In this document: positions 45,367 through 56,873 of the stretch, piece after piece | Numbering within the stretch: the stretch's first letter is position 1 | Layout: each line of letters opens with the position of its first letter | NCBI GenBank assembly: GCA_022376925.1 | Contig: JAIOJX010000004.1 | Coordinates: forward strand, 1,054,001-1,118,000 | Length of the DNA stretch: 64,000 nt | Origin: Tragulus kanchil | Lineage: Eukaryota > Chordata > Mammalia > Artiodactyla > Tragulidae | Reading direction: 5' to 3' | Position numbers and translations under genes: made by a program | The notes under the pieces: model-generated | Told to the model about the DNA's origin: nothing | Database searches by the model: none | Seen by the model: the letters and a program-made list of their open reading frames with translations, nothing else

Positions 45367-45480
45367 TTGGTATTATGACCTTGGGAAGATTACTTAAATC
45401 CTCTGAGCCTCAACTTACTCACTGATAAAATTAGGGTAATAAAAATTCCTCTCTCAATGAGTTGTCATGAATGTCACACC
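45367..45480 (+). mobile_element. MIR-like SINE remnant
   Basis: tgaccttgggaagattactt, ctctgagcctcaacttactc and the following gataaaattagggtaat match the MIR core pattern. The duplicate lies at about 46470-46583. Confidence 0.65.
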
Positions 45481-45568
45481 CCCTATCATTAGTTACACTG
45501 TATCAAGCTCTAATTATGATACTGACATCTGATGCACAAACACACACACCAGATATTTTACATATTTA

Positions 45569-45611
45569 TACACACACACACACTATATATATATACATAT
45601 ATATATATGTG
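45569..45611. repeat. (CA)n(TA)n microsatellite
   Basis: CA run followed by TA-rich run; the copy at 46672-46715 has an extra CA unit. Confidence 0.85.
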
Positions 45612-46895
45612 GATAATTGCACTTCACACTCAAAACCAGTCAATGTGGTAAATACTATTTCTATATTACAGATGAAGAAACTAAAATATCCAGAACTTAA
45701 CCTACTCACTCAAAGTCAGACAGCCAATACTGATTAGAAACAAGTTTGCAAATAAGATCCATGAGACTCAATACACATGTTCTCTTTTGAAATTAAAAAA
45801 AAAAAAATTGTAGGTTGCACTATGCAGCATGTGGGATCTATTACTTTTTATCTTTTGTTGATACTCTGACTTGCTCACATCAAGTTCTGTGCCAAGCCTT
45901 CCTCATTCTACTCTGGCTTTCAAACCAACTTGATTCTTTCACTGCAAAGGGCAACCCCAGAACATAACACTCAGCCAAGCTTACAATGGGTTCCCCTTCA
46001 TCTTTCTTTTCTCCTTTCACAATATCTATCGCTACACTCATCTGCTCTTCTCTATCTTCCTGTCACAGGGCATGGTGTTACACCTTATTTCTTACTTTTC
46101 TGGACTCCTCCAATTAGCCCCTTTTCATCACGTAATTTTAATTTTTTTTTTTCCCCTTTGACTTTAAAACATGCTCAATCCATTTAAGACCTTGCTGCCT
46201 TTGCTTCTTCCATCCTCCTTTGAGAAACATCTAAAAAAGAAATAATCCTATCTTTTCAGTTCATCTATGGTTCCTGGTTTGATTCCATTCCCAGTTAGCT
46301 AATATTGCATTTTTAACCTCACCAAAACACCTTCTTGAAATATAATGTCTTTTTCTCAGTATGCATCCTCCTCAAAATTTCATAGGAAATAATAAAGCTT
46401 ATAATATACTCTCTTTACACATTCACTCCCCTTTTTTCCATGACTGAACTCATTGATTTCCTACATTAATTGGTATTATGACCTTGGGAAGATTACTTAA
46501 ATCCTCTGAGCCTCAACTTACTCACTGATAAAATTAGGGTAATAAAAATTCCTCTCTCAATGAGTTGTCATGAATGTCACACCCCCTATCATTAGTTACA
46601 CTGTATCAAGCTCTAATTATGATACTGACATCTGATGCACAAACACACACACCAGATATTTTACATATTTATACACACACACACACACTATATATATATA
46701 CATATATATATATGTGGATAATTGCACTTCACACTCAAAACCAGTCAATGTGGTAAATACTATTTCTATATTACAGATGAAGAAACTAAAATATCCAGAA
46801 CTTAACCTACTCACTCAAAGTCAGACAGCCAATACTGATTAGAAACAAGTTTGCAAATAAGATCCATGAGACTCAATACACATGTTCTCTTTTGA

Positions 46896-47027
46896 AATTA
46901 AAAAAAAAAAAATTGTAGGTTGCACTATGCAGCATGTGGGATCTTAGCTCCTTGACCAAAGGATCAAACCCATGCCCCCTGTATTTGGAGTATGAAATCT
47001 TAACCACTAGACCACAAGGGAAGTCCC
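46896..47027 (-). mobile_element. CHR-2-like SINE
   Basis: A-rich/T-poor tail, then ttgcactatgcagcatgtgg and ttaaccactagaccacaagg, ending ggaagtccc. Partial copy at 45795-45839 and further copy at 47999-48124, through duplications 18 and 19. Confidence 0.75.
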
Positions 47028-47998
47028 ATTGCACATATTCTTAACTAAGATTATATTGCTTTCCAGATACAAGAGTGAAAATTTGGGGTGGCACGCAATG
47101 TTATTTATTATGATCTTCTGTAGGCATTATGTTTTGGAATGTACTATGATAAACCTGAAAGCAAAGCACTGGGGGAACAGTCTACTGCCTTCCCCCAGGT
47201 TTTCATACCTATGTCCTCAGGCCTAAAAGACAAAAAGAATGGCCATTTGGAACAACTGTACTTGGGCAATACAGTTTACAATCTAATGTCAGCAGTTCAT
47301 ACCAAATACTTTTGGTCTATCAATAATAACAATTACAATCATAGCAAAAATTACATGCACTGTCCTTTAGAACAGACCTTCACGTAAAAGATTCCAATTA
47401 TATGAACTCAACTGGGGCTAGCAATAGGTCCCACTTAACATGAGATGAAGCTAAGGCTCTGCGGTGGTCTCTGTGTCACTTGCCAATTATTTCCAGGTCT
47501 CCCCATTTCAGCTTTAAAGAGACAAGGTAACACTGTATTACACAACCTCTGTGGTTAGACCAGGCCCCATGATGTTGAGGCCAAGTGACAAAGGTGCTAG
47601 TTCTGACCTGGAATATTCATTTGCTGTACATGGAAATCGTCAAGGATTCAGCTTTACTTCACCCTGACAGTGGACAATACTCCAAATGGCAACTATCCTG
47701 TTTCTTTAGAACCCATTGAAGGCAATGCAGCACCATCAGCTGACAACCATACATGTATAGCTTGAATAAAAATAAATATATATTTTAAGTCACAGAAATC
47801 TTAGAGTTATATGTTACCACAACATAATAAGGTCTTCCTAACTGATATGGTCTCGCGATATAGCAGATTTTCCCAAAATCACGCAGCTAGAAACTAAAAT
47901 ATCCAGTTACTCTACTCAAAGTCAGACAGCCAATACTGATTAGAAACAAGTTTGCAAATAAGATCCATGAGACTCAATACACATGTTCTCTTTGAAAT

Positions 47999-48124
47999 TA
48001 AAAAAAAAATTGTAGGTTGCACTATGCAGCATGTGGGATCTTAGCTCCTTGACCAAAGGATCAAACCCATGCCCCCTGTATTTGGAGTATGAAATCTTAA
48101 CCACTAGACCACAAGGGAAGTCCC
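47999..48124 (-). mobile_element. CHR-2-like SINE (duplicate of 46896-47027)
   Basis: Same SINE with a shorter A run. Confidence 0.75.
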
Positions 48125-49185
48125 ATTGCACATATTCTTAACTAAGATTATATTGCTTTCCAGATACAAGAGTGAAAATTTGGGGTGGCACGCAATGTTA
48201 TTTATTATGATCTTCTGTAGGCATTATGTTTTGGAATGTACTATGATAAACCTGAAAGCAAAGCACTGGGGGAACAGTCTACTGCCTTCCCCCAGGTTTT
48301 CATACCTATGTCCTCAGGCCTAAAAGACAAAAAGAATGGCCATTTGGAACAACTGTACTTGGGCAATACAGTTTACAATCTAATGTCAGCAGTTCATACC
48401 AAATACTTTTGGTCTATCAATAATAACAATTACAATCATAGCAAAAATTACATGCACTGTCCTTTAGAACAGACCTTCACGTAAAAGATTCCAATTATAT
48501 GAACTCAACTGGGGCTAGCAATAGGTCCCACTTAACATGAGATGAAGCTAAGGCTCTGCGGTGGTCTCTGTGTCACTTGCCAATTATTTCCAGGTCTCCC
48601 CATTTCAGCTTTAAAGAGACAAGGTAACACTGTATTACACAACCTCTGTGGTTAGACCAGGCCCCATGATGTTGAGGCCAAGTGACAAAGGTGCTAGTTC
48701 TGACCTGGAATATTCATTTGCTGTACATGGAAATCGTCAAGGATTCAGCTTTACTTCACCCTGACAGTGGACAATACTCCAAATGGCAACTATCCTGTTT
48801 CTTTAGAACCCATTGAAGGCAATGCAGCACCATCAGCTGACAACCATACATGTATAGCTTGAATAAAAATAAATATATATTTTAAGTCACAGAAATCTTA
48901 GAGTTATATGTTACCACAACATAATAAGGTCTTCCTAACTGATATGGTCTCGCGATATAGCAGATTTTCCCAAAATCACGCAGCTAGAAAATGTCAATGC
49001 CTTTCTCCAAGTCTCATAAGTGCTAGAGTCTCTTCCTATCACTATATCCTTGTTTGCTTCATGGATTTTTTGTCTCAAAAATAAAACATTTTCCCAGGAA
49101 CCAAAATATACATGTAAATGTTATCTGAGTATAATATCCTCTATTTTGGTGAAATACAGAAAGTCTGATAATTCATTTATTCTAT
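48125..49185. other. No gene seen; upstream flank of SPINK7
   Basis: Repeats 47028-47893 and then continues to unique sequence. A short 82-codon open frame occurs in both copies (47139-47387, 48236-48484), but I recognise no protein in it. No repeat class identified. Confidence 0.5.
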
Positions 49186-49445
49186 AACTATGCTAAGTAG
49201 CCTACACTTAATCTCATCTACTATATGAGGTTTAGAATTCAAAGTAACAACATCCTCCACTCCTGGAGCAGGAAGAAAAATACTTCTTACCTTGAATAAT
49301 CAATTTGTTGGTCAGATAGGAAGTAGCAATTGAGTGACAAGGACTGTTAACACCACCCAGGGTGTGACATTGTGCTTTGAGAGCCTCTCAGTCAACCCTG
49401 ACTTAGGATGACCTCATAGGAAAGGCGGAGAAATTAAGTATTGCC

Positions 49446-49453
49446 TTATAAAC
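49446..49453 (+). promoter_or_regulatory. SPINK7 TATA-like element (first copy)
   Basis: TTATAAAC 74 bases upstream of the SPINK7 ATG at 49520. A start site about 30 bases downstream would fall near 49475, giving a 5' UTR of about 45 nt. The position is inferred from spacing only. Confidence 0.5.
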
Positions 49454-49519
49454 ATGACTCTTTTCTAGGATATGGCTGATGCAGGTGTTGTGATGGTCTG
49501 TATCACAGCTATCTTCATC

Positions 49520-49580
49520 ATGAAGGCCACTGGAGGTCTCCTACTGCTCTGGGCAGTGGCCCATCTTTGCTCCTGCTCAG
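49520..49580 (+). CDS. SPINK7: SPINK7 exon 1 (signal peptide), first copy
   Basis: 61 nt: 20 codons plus one base, ending tcag before gtgagt at 49581. It encodes Met-Lys followed by a Leu-rich hydrophobic core and a small-residue cleavage region, a typical secretion signal. I chose this ATG because it aligns with the human MKITGG start. In-frame ATGs also lie upstream at 49472 and 49493, but they fall at or near the expected transcription start. Confidence 0.9.
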
Positions 49581-52500
49581 GTGAGTTAAGGGTAGATAGT
49601 GCCCTTTATAGCCACTAAGCTTGTTCTCTGACATAGCCCTCCTAGGATGTGACCATCTCAGAGAAATGTCTGGTAATGTGGATTTAAAGTGTATGGTTTG
49701 TAATAGAAACAGCCCTGGCCTGGAAGAGGTCTAAGGGGCTTAGACCTCCTGCATTCCCTTTCAAGGAATTTTATTTCCATTCATGGAACATTCCCCCTAA
49801 AAAACTAATTTTTTTCATATACTACCATTTTATTGTATATGTGTTATTTGCTCAGTCTTGTCAGACTCTGTGACACTTCAGACTGTAGCTCACCAGACTC
49901 CTCTGATCATGGACATTTACAGGCAAGAATACTGGAGTGGGTTGCCATTCCCTTCTCCAGGGGATCTTCCAAACCCAGGGATCAAACCTGCATCTCCTGC
50001 ATTACAGGCAGATTCTTCACTGTGTGAGCCACCAGGGAAGCCCATTTTATTAGGACCTTGGAAATTGTTGATGTTACTAGATATTACTCCTCATTGCAAA
50101 GATGCAGGAAAATCTGAATCTCTCTACAAATTAATTTAGGAAAACTGAAACAAAAACCAACTCTTCAAAAGCCAGGAGTCAACAATTAAACTTTCATGCA
50201 GTGAAAAATTACTTAAATAAGATTCTAATGCCTTAGAGATGTTCCATTACTTTCCTTAATATCAATTAGGATGGGGAGAATAAATTTTAAGAAGGGTTGC
50301 AGTATTCTTATCAACTATGCTAAGTAGCCTACACTTAATCTCATCTATATGAGGTTTAGAATTCAAAGTAACAACATCCTCCACTCCTGGAGCAGGAAGA
50401 AAAATACTTCTTACCTTGAATAATCAATTTGTTGGTCAGATAGGAAGTAGCAATTGAGTGACAAGGACTGTTAACACCACCCAGGGTGTGACATTGTGCT
50501 TTGAGAGCCTCTCAGTCAACCCTGACTTAGGATGACCTCATAGGAAAGGCGGAGAAATTAAGTATTGCCTTATAAACATGACTCTTTTCTAGGATATGGC
50601 TGATGCAGGTGTTGTGATGGTCTGTATCACAGCTATCTTCATCATGAAGGCCACTGGAGGTCTCCTACTGCTCTGGGCAGTGGCCCATCTTTGCTCCTGC
50701 TCAGGTGAGTTAAGGGTAGATAGTGCCCTTTATAGCCACTAAGCTTGTTCTCTGACATAGCCCCTCCTAGGATGTGACCATCTCAGAGAAATGTCTGGTA
50801 ATGTGGATTTAAAGTATATGGTTTGTAATAGAAACAGCCCTGGCCTGGAAGAGGTCTAAGGGGCTTAGACCTCCTGCATTCCCTTTCAAGGAATTTTATT
50901 TCCATTCATGGAACATTCCCCCTAAAAAACTAATTTTTTTCATATACTACCATTTTATTGTATATGTGTTATTTGCTCAGTCTTGTCAGACTCTGTGACA
51001 CTTCAGACTGTAGCTCACCAGACTCCTCTGATCATGGACATTTACAGGCAAGAATACTGGAGTGGGTTGCCATTCCCTTCTCCAGGGGATCTTCCAAACC
51101 CAGGGATCAAACCTGCATCTCCTGCATTACAGGCAGATTCTTCACTGTGTGAGCCACCAGGGAAGCCCATTTTATTAGGACCTTGGAAATTGTTGATGTT
51201 ACTAGATATTACTCCTCATTGCAAAGATGCAGGAAAATCTGAATCTCTCTACAAATTAATTTAGGAAAACTGAAACAAAAACCAACTCTTCAAAAGCCAG
51301 GAGTCAACAATTAAACTTTCATGCAGTGAAAAATTACTTAAATAAGATTCTAATGCCTTAGAGATGTTCCATTACTTTCCTTAATATCAATTAGGATGGG
51401 GAGAATATCAAGAATGGTGCTTCAGGCTTTTAGAAGTAGTGACACCAATACTTTTACTTCTATCTGATTTAAAACATTATCAGAGACACAGTGAACTCCA
51501 GAAAACATTCTGTGGTCAATACAGGGAGGAAATTTGCATAAATCTCTTGCTTGAACCAAGGCTTCCCTAACCCAGTGGCCATTTGGCTTTGTCAAAATAC
51601 AGCTGTATTTTGTGAAAGGACAGGGTAGGTGCTGAAATTCATTGCCAGAGGAACTAGCATCATAGTTGAGAGACTTTACATTAAATAATGCAACCTCATA
51701 ACTTTGCTTTATTTTTAATATTCCCAATTGAATCTCTCTTTCAGAAGCTGCTAGTCTGCCTTTAAAAACGGTGAGTATATTGAACCACACTTTGGTTTCA
51801 GTTAATATCCTATTTACTGTACTTAGTAAACAAATACGAAATATATACGTAACATTAATTAAGGATGCTTATGGTGTGTTTGGGGTGGGGGGCAGGGACA
51901 AAGGCCAGGCAGCCACAGAGAAGTTGCCTCTGTTTTTCAGAAGGCAGCTAAGAAATGTGACATATATATAAGCAAAAAAAAAAAAAAAAAAAAAAAAAAT
52001 TCCAGAGTTGTAAAAAAGAGAGAGGGGACTTCTAACTCAGAAGTTTATGATGTCTAACATGTGAGAGGCAGGAGACTGTCACCTTGGCTAATTGCACAGA
52101 TTCCGGATTCAAATCCCAGCCCTACACTTCCTAGCTTTTACATTACATACCTTCTCTATTTTTAAGAAAGTCCTCATCTATAAATAGGGGTAATAGTAGA
52201 ACCTATCCTCTTCACAATCAAAAAAATTAACTAAACGGGATAATGCTTTATTAAGGCAGATTCTTCACTGTGTGAGCCACCAGGAAGCCCATTTTATTAG
52301 GACCTTGGAAATTGTTGATGTTACTAGATATTACTCCTCATTGCAAAGATGCAGGAAAATCTGAATCTCTCTACAAATTAATTTAGGAAAACTGAAACAA
52401 AAACCAACTCTTCAAAAGCCAGGAGTCAACAATTAAACTTTCATGCAGTGAAAAATTACTTAAATAAGATTCTAATGCCTTAGAGATGTTCCATTACTTT

Positions 52501-55500
52501 CCTTAATATCAATTAGGATGGGGAGAATATCAAGAATGGTGCTTCAGGCTTTTAGAAGTAGTGACACCAATACTTTTACTTCTATCTGATTTAAAACATT
52601 ATCAGAGACACAGTGAACTCCAGAAAACATTCTGTGGTCAATACAGGGAGGAAATTTGCATAAATCTCTTGCTTGAACCAAGGCTTCCCTAACCCAGTGG
52701 CCATTTGGCTTTGTCAAAATACAGCTGTATTTTGTGAAAGGACAGGGTAGGTGCTGAAATTCATTGCCAGAGGAACTAGCATCATAGTTGAGAGACTTTA
52801 CATTAAATAATGCAACCTCATAACTTTGCTTTATTTTTAATATTCCCAATTGAATCTCTCTTTCAGAAGCTGCTAGTCTGCCTTTAAAAACGGTGAGTAT
52901 ATTGAACCACACTTTGGTTTCAGTTAATATCCTATTTACTGTACTTAGTAAACAAATACGAAATATATACGTAACATTAATTAAGGATGCTTATGGTGTG
53001 TTTGGGGTGGGGGGCAGGGACAAAGGCCAGGCAGCCACAGAGAAGTTGCCTCTGTTTTTCAGAAGGCAGCTAAGAAATGTGACATATATATAAGCAAAAA
53101 AAAAAAAAAAAAAAAAATTCCAGAGTTGTAAAAAAGAGAGAGGGGACTTCTAACTCAGAAGTTTATGATGTCTAACATGTGAGAGGCAGGAGACTGTCAC
53201 CTTGGCTAATTGCACAGATTCCGGATTCAAATCCCAGCCCTACACTTCCTAGCTTTTACATTACATACCTTCTCTATTTTTTAAGACCATATGTCCCTCA
53301 TCTATAAATAGGGGTAATAGTAGAACCTATCCTCTTCAGATTTCTGAAGATTAAACAAAAAAAATTCATGCAAGACTTAAGTTTAATGCCTGGCAAGGCA
53401 AGTGTGCATGAACTGTTAATTGCAGGTACTAGTAATAATAGAAGTGATACTGGTAATACTAGTATTTGTGAGAGCGGTCATAGTATTATCAACAGAAGTA
53501 GCCACAGTAGTTTGAACATATTGGAGCCAGCACTTTCAGGACAGCACTGTGCTTCCTGTCCAATAGAGGCCACAGTAGCCTAGCTTGAGGACCAGGAGTA
53601 AAGCAAGGCATTCCTTTATGTCTGTTTCAGGTAGACTGCAGTCTTTACAAGAAGTACCCAGTGGTGGCCATTCCCTGCCCCATCACATACCTGCCTGTGT
53701 GTGGTTCTGACTACATCACCTATGGGAATGAATGCCACTTATGTATTGAGAACCTGTGAGTACCTCATGGGAAGAAAAGGAAGCTAGGGCACCATCTTCC
53801 ACTAGTCTTCTCCTCTTTCCACAAGCCTTTTCAACTCTCTAGAAGCTGTACTTGCCCACCCAGAGCTGCTGGGAGAGATAGAAAACTTGCTGCCTCACGG
53901 TCAGATTACACTTGAGCCACCTGCTCTGCCAGCTTAGACTGGTCCCTCCATGACAGAACTTCTAATTCCTGTCTGTCAATTGAGAGTCTAACAAGATAAT
54001 GAGCTTTCAAACTGGTGTCTTCAGAGCTCAGATGCTCTGAAGAGGCAAATCAGGAGTCACCCAAGAGGTTATAGGAATTACCTGGGGAGGTCTCCAATCC
54101 TAACCAGTGGAGTTTCACATAATTTCTTATTGGAAGAAAGGTTTCTGAATCACACACTAAGAAATAATTGAAAACCACTATCCTACAAGACTTCTAAGAG
54201 ACTTAATGGCCAAAAGATGATTCTTAGATAAACTGTCACCAGAAAGTCTTTATCTTCCTCAATTTCTGGTGGATGTAAATATCCATAGCCTTAGGGAGAT
54301 AGAAAGAAAAGGATACCACAAAGATTTTTTTTCTTTTTAAAATAAGGGAATACAGGCTGTCAGGACTTAGACTAGAATCCTCATTGGACTTTTTATTTTT
54401 CCTGCAAATTTCTGGTGGATGAAACTAGCTTGAATGAAACCCTCATCTATAAATAGGGGTAATAGTAGAACCTATCCTCTTCAGATTTCTGAAGATTAAA
54501 CAAAAAATTCATGCAAGACTTAAGTTTAATGCCTGGCAAGTCAAGTGTGCATGAACTGTTAATTGCAGGTACTAGTAATAATAGAAGTGATACTGGTAAT
54601 ACTAGTATTTGTGAGAGCGGTCATAGTATTATCAACAGAAGTAGCCACAGTAGTTTGAACATATTGGAGCCAGCACTTTCAGGACAGCACTGTGCTTCCT
54701 GTCCAATAGAGGCCACAGTAGCCTAGCTTGAGGACCAGGAGTAAAGCAAGGCATTCCTTTATGTCTGTTTCAGGTAGACTGCAGTCTTTACAAGAAGTAC
54801 CCAGTGGTGGCCATTCCCTGCCCCATCACATACCTGCCTGTGTGTGGTTCTGACTACATCACCTATGGGAATGAATGCCACTTATGTATTGAGAACCTGT
54901 GAGTACCTCATGGGAAGAAAAGGAAGCTAGGGCACCATCTTCCACTAGTCTTCTCCTCTTTCCACAAGCCTTTTCAACTCTCTAGAAGCTGTACTTGCCC
55001 ACCCAGAGCTGCTGGGAGAGATAGAAAACTTGCTGCCTCACGGTCAGATTACACTTGAGCCACCTGCTCTGCCAGCTTAGACTGGTCCCTCCATGACAGA
55101 ACTTCTAATTCCTGTCTGTCAATTGAGAGTCTAACAAGATAATGAGCTTTCAAACTGGTGTCTTCAGAGCTCAGATGCTCTGAAGAGGCAAATCAGGAGT
55201 CACCCAAGAGGTTATAGGAATTACCTGGGGAGGTCTCCAATCCTAACCAGTGGAGTTTCACATAATTTCTTATTGGAAGAAAGGTTTCTGAATCACACAC
55301 TAAGAAATAATTGAAAACCACTATCCTACAAGACTTCTAAGAGACTTAATGGCCAAAAGATGATTCTTAGATAAACTGTCACCAGAAAGTCTTTATCTTC
55401 CTCAATTTCTGGTGGATGTAAATATCCATAGCCTTAGGGAGATAGAAAGAAAAAGGATACCACAAAGATTTTTTTTTTTTTCTTTTTAAAATAAGGGAAT

Positions 55501-56311
55501 ACAGGCTGTCAGGACTTAGACTAGAATCCTCATTGGACATGTTTTAAGTATTTCATTTGGCCTGCAAAGAGTTTTGAAAGGCAAAATAACCAGGCAATTG
55601 TCATTTCTTTTGTGCAAAATAGGCAACTCAGCTTTTACTGTCTTAACACCCAATCACCTTTGCTCACTGTTAACCCTCTTTTAGACCACTGGATTTTAGC
55701 CACTTATCTCAGGTCTTGTGGTTTTTCCATCTTTGTGATTGTTTTAACAAGTTAAATACCAAATTAGAGTCTGAGCCCAGAAGGATGTGTCTACATATTG
55801 ATTCCTATTCAGGAATTTTATTTCACAAAAGAATATTCTCTAACGTGCACGGACGCTGGGTTCTCAGCCTAGAAACCAGTGTGTGTCCAAGGACACTGAA
55901 AGGGACCCTCCTCACTAGTGCAGGGTCCAGCCTCATCATGTGATCTGCTGACCAGGAAAGCAATAGGGACAGGCCACCTCAGATTCCCTTCTCAAAAGTC
56001 CTCCCTTTGTTGCTTTAAGACACTGGGTGATTAGCCTGGGCTCTAGAAACAATAGGGGGAGCAGGTGGGATGAAAATGTCACTGGACTAGGGACATTCTG
56101 CTTCTCCCTCTGTCAGAAACTGCCTATAGAAAGGACATTCCTTTTTAAGGACTCATTTTCCCCATCTGTAAAATCAGGTCTGCCTGTAATCTCTATAGTT
56201 CCTTTCAGCTCTGATATAAAATTTACTCTGTGTTAATGAATCCTCTCAACTTTGTCTTCCCATAGGAAGAGTAATGGAAAAGTTCAGTTTCTTCATGAAG
56301 GAACATGTTAA
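49520..56311 (+). CDS. SPINK7: SPINK7 (ECRG2), Kazal-type serine protease inhibitor, complete
   Basis: Secreted single-Kazal inhibitor. In human, SPINK7/ECRG2 is an epithelial protease inhibitor, notably in oesophagus. The model is 49520-49580, 51745-51770, 53631-53755 and 56266-56311, with phases 1, 0 and 2 at the three introns. It totals 258 nt, or 85 residues plus stop, the same length as human SPINK7. Exon 1 encodes a signal peptide ([20 protein letters not shown]). The Kazal domain has Cys at VDC, IPC, PVC, NEC, HLC and GTC, with P1 predicted as Ile in CPITYLPVC. The last exon ends in QFLHEGTC. Exons 1 to 3 each occur twice because of the 1.1-kb duplications; either copy gives the same protein. 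A TATA-like box lies upstream and AATAAA lies 180 bases past the stop. Confidence 0.93.
49835..50041 (-). mobile_element. Bov-tA type SINE in SPINK7 intron 1
   Basis: Flanked by ccattttatt at 49825-49834 and 50042-50051. Contains ggcaagaatactggagtggg and the head gagccaccagggaagc on the + strand (minus-strand element). Confidence 0.88.
50570..50577 (+). promoter_or_regulatory. SPINK7 TATA-like element (duplicate copy)
   Basis: The same TTATAAAC, again 74 bases before the duplicate ATG at 50644. It is part of the block 49186-50282 repeated at 50313-51407, so it should not be counted as a second promoter. Confidence 0.5.
50644..50704 (+). CDS. SPINK7: SPINK7 exon 1, duplicate copy
   Basis: Identical in sequence to 49520-49580 with the same gtgagt donor; offset about 1.12 kb. 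The flanking introns differ only by occasional single-base changes or indels. Treated as an assembly duplicate. Confidence 0.85.
50960..51176 (-). mobile_element. Bov-tA type SINE (duplicate of 49835-50041)
   Basis: Same SINE, same target-site duplication at 50950-50959 and 51177-51186. Its head recurs a third time at 52254-52288. Confidence 0.87.
51745..51770 (+). CDS. SPINK7: SPINK7 exon 2 (micro-exon), first copy
   Basis: A 26-nt exon between ctctctttcag and gtgagtat. With the g carried over from exon 1 it encodes nine residues, EAASLPLKT, which match human EAASLSPKK. It links the signal peptide to the Kazal domain. Confidence 0.88.
51976..52000. repeat. Poly(A) run
   Basis: Shorter in the duplicate at about 53096-53117. 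Useful as a marker of copy-to-copy length error. Confidence 0.8.
52078..52214 (+). mobile_element. MIR-like SINE remnant in SPINK7 intron 2
   Basis: ttccggattcaaatcccagc, followed by cctcatctataaataggggt. Copy at about 53198-53345; the 3' part recurs at 54442. Confidence 0.6.
52867..52892 (+). CDS. SPINK7: SPINK7 exon 2, duplicate copy
   Basis: Identical copy of the 26-nt exon with the same acceptor and donor, offset 1122. It lies in the block 51131-52214 repeated at 52254-53338. Treated as an assembly duplicate. Confidence 0.83.
53631..53755 (+). CDS. SPINK7: SPINK7 exon 3 (Kazal core), first copy
   Basis: 125 nt: 41 codons plus two bases, between tctgtttcag and gtgagt. It starts [16 protein letters not shown] and contains the Kazal signature [13 protein letters not shown] followed by HLC. 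Five of the six cysteines are here. The last two bases (ct) join the g of exon 4 to make Leu. Confidence 0.93.
54774..54898 (+). CDS. SPINK7: SPINK7 exon 3, duplicate copy
   Basis: Identical copy of the Kazal exon, offset 1143, with identical splice sites. It lies in the block 53295-54389 repeated at 54440-55538. It could be mistaken for a second Kazal domain in a gene model, but using both copies would break the phase (phase 2 into phase 0). Confidence 0.86.
56266..56311 (+). CDS. SPINK7: SPINK7 exon 4 (last coding exon)
   Basis: A 46-nt coding part after cttcccatag. The first g completes Leu; it then reads [14 protein letters not shown] and a taa stop at 56309-56311. The human C-terminus is KSNGRVQFLHDGSC. 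Single copy. Confidence 0.92.
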
Positions 56312-56491
56312 CTTCTCCACAGACGTGTATACAGAGCAAGGATATCATTATTGCCATCATCATCATCCCTGGTTCCAGGAGGTGGGTTGGTAGGGAGGGA
56401 GCAGGGACAGACTCACAGTCATCTTTGTTGGGTGGGGCAAGTTGTGTTCACCTTTAGATTTCTGCCTGATTGACAAAAAGAAGCATGTCAA

Positions 56492-56497
56492 AATAAA
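56492..56497 (+). promoter_or_regulatory. SPINK7 polyadenylation signal
   Basis: AATAAA about 180 bases after the stop, with a second AATAAA at 56509-56514. Either could serve the SPINK7 mRNA. Confidence 0.6.
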
Positions 56498-56654
56498 CTA
56501 AAAAGTACAATAAAACTAACAATCCATTGTTGAGTTCTAAGTATCAAATAAAATAATTATACTTATTAAAAACTTTGTAGAACTATTTACCTAGCAACCT
56601 TAACAGGTCAAAAGATTTTTAAATGGAACATAAAGAGCAAAACATGTGTAATGC

Positions 56655-56873
56655 CTATTGCTGTGGTTGTTCAGTCACTGAGTCCTGTCCAACTCTCTGT
56701 GACCCCATGGATTATAACCTGCTAGTTTCCTCTGCCCATGGGGTTACCCGTGGCAAGAATACTGGAGTAGGTTGCCATTTTATTCTCCAGGGGATCTTCC
56801 CAGACCAGCGTTTGAACTCGCATCTCCTGCATTTGCAGGCAGATCCTTTACCACTGGGCCACCAGGGAAATCT
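56655..56873 (-). mobile_element. Bov-tA type SINE downstream of SPINK7
   Basis: Contains tcctgtccaactctctgtga, ggcaagaatactggagtagg and the head gggccaccagggaaa. Single copy. Confidence 0.86.

Larger units (their letters stand above)
44746..46944. repeat. Direct duplication 18 (44746-45839 = 45849-46944)
   Basis: Offset 1103. The CA repeat is longer in the second copy. The break falls inside a CHR SINE remnant. Confidence 0.95.
46782..48991. repeat. Direct duplication 19 (46782-47893 = 47889-48991)
   Basis: Offset 1108 falling to 1097. The first ~20 bases of the second copy are a shortened version of the first, then the copies are near-identical. Confidence 0.93.
49186..51407. repeat. Direct duplication 20 (49186-50282 = 50313-51407)
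   Basis: Offset 1125-1127. Duplicates the SPINK7 promoter region, exon 1 and a Bov-tA SINE in intron 1. A few single-base differences. Filler 50283-50312. Confidence 0.95.
51131..53338. repeat. Direct duplication 21 (51131-52214 = 52254-53338)
   Basis: Offset 1123. Duplicates SPINK7 exon 2. The poly(A) run near 51976 is longer than its copy near 53096. Filler 52215-52253. Confidence 0.95.
53295..55538. repeat. Direct duplication 22 (53295-54389 = 54440-55538)
   Basis: Offset about 1143. Duplicates SPINK7 exon 3. One substitution (ggcaaggca against ggcaagtca) and a T-run length change. Filler 54390-54439. Confidence 0.95.

Noticed and set aside
47139..47387. 82-codon open frame upstream of SPINK7 (copy at 48236-48484)
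   Set aside because: No recognisable family, no splice or promoter context, and low-complexity Asn-rich end; the two copies arise from duplication 19 so they are not independent support.
54511..54726. 71-codon open frame before SPINK7 exon 3 (also 53368-53583)
   Set aside because: Lies in intron 2 directly before the acceptor of exon 3, is not in a plausible splice model, and matches no SPINK7 sequence.
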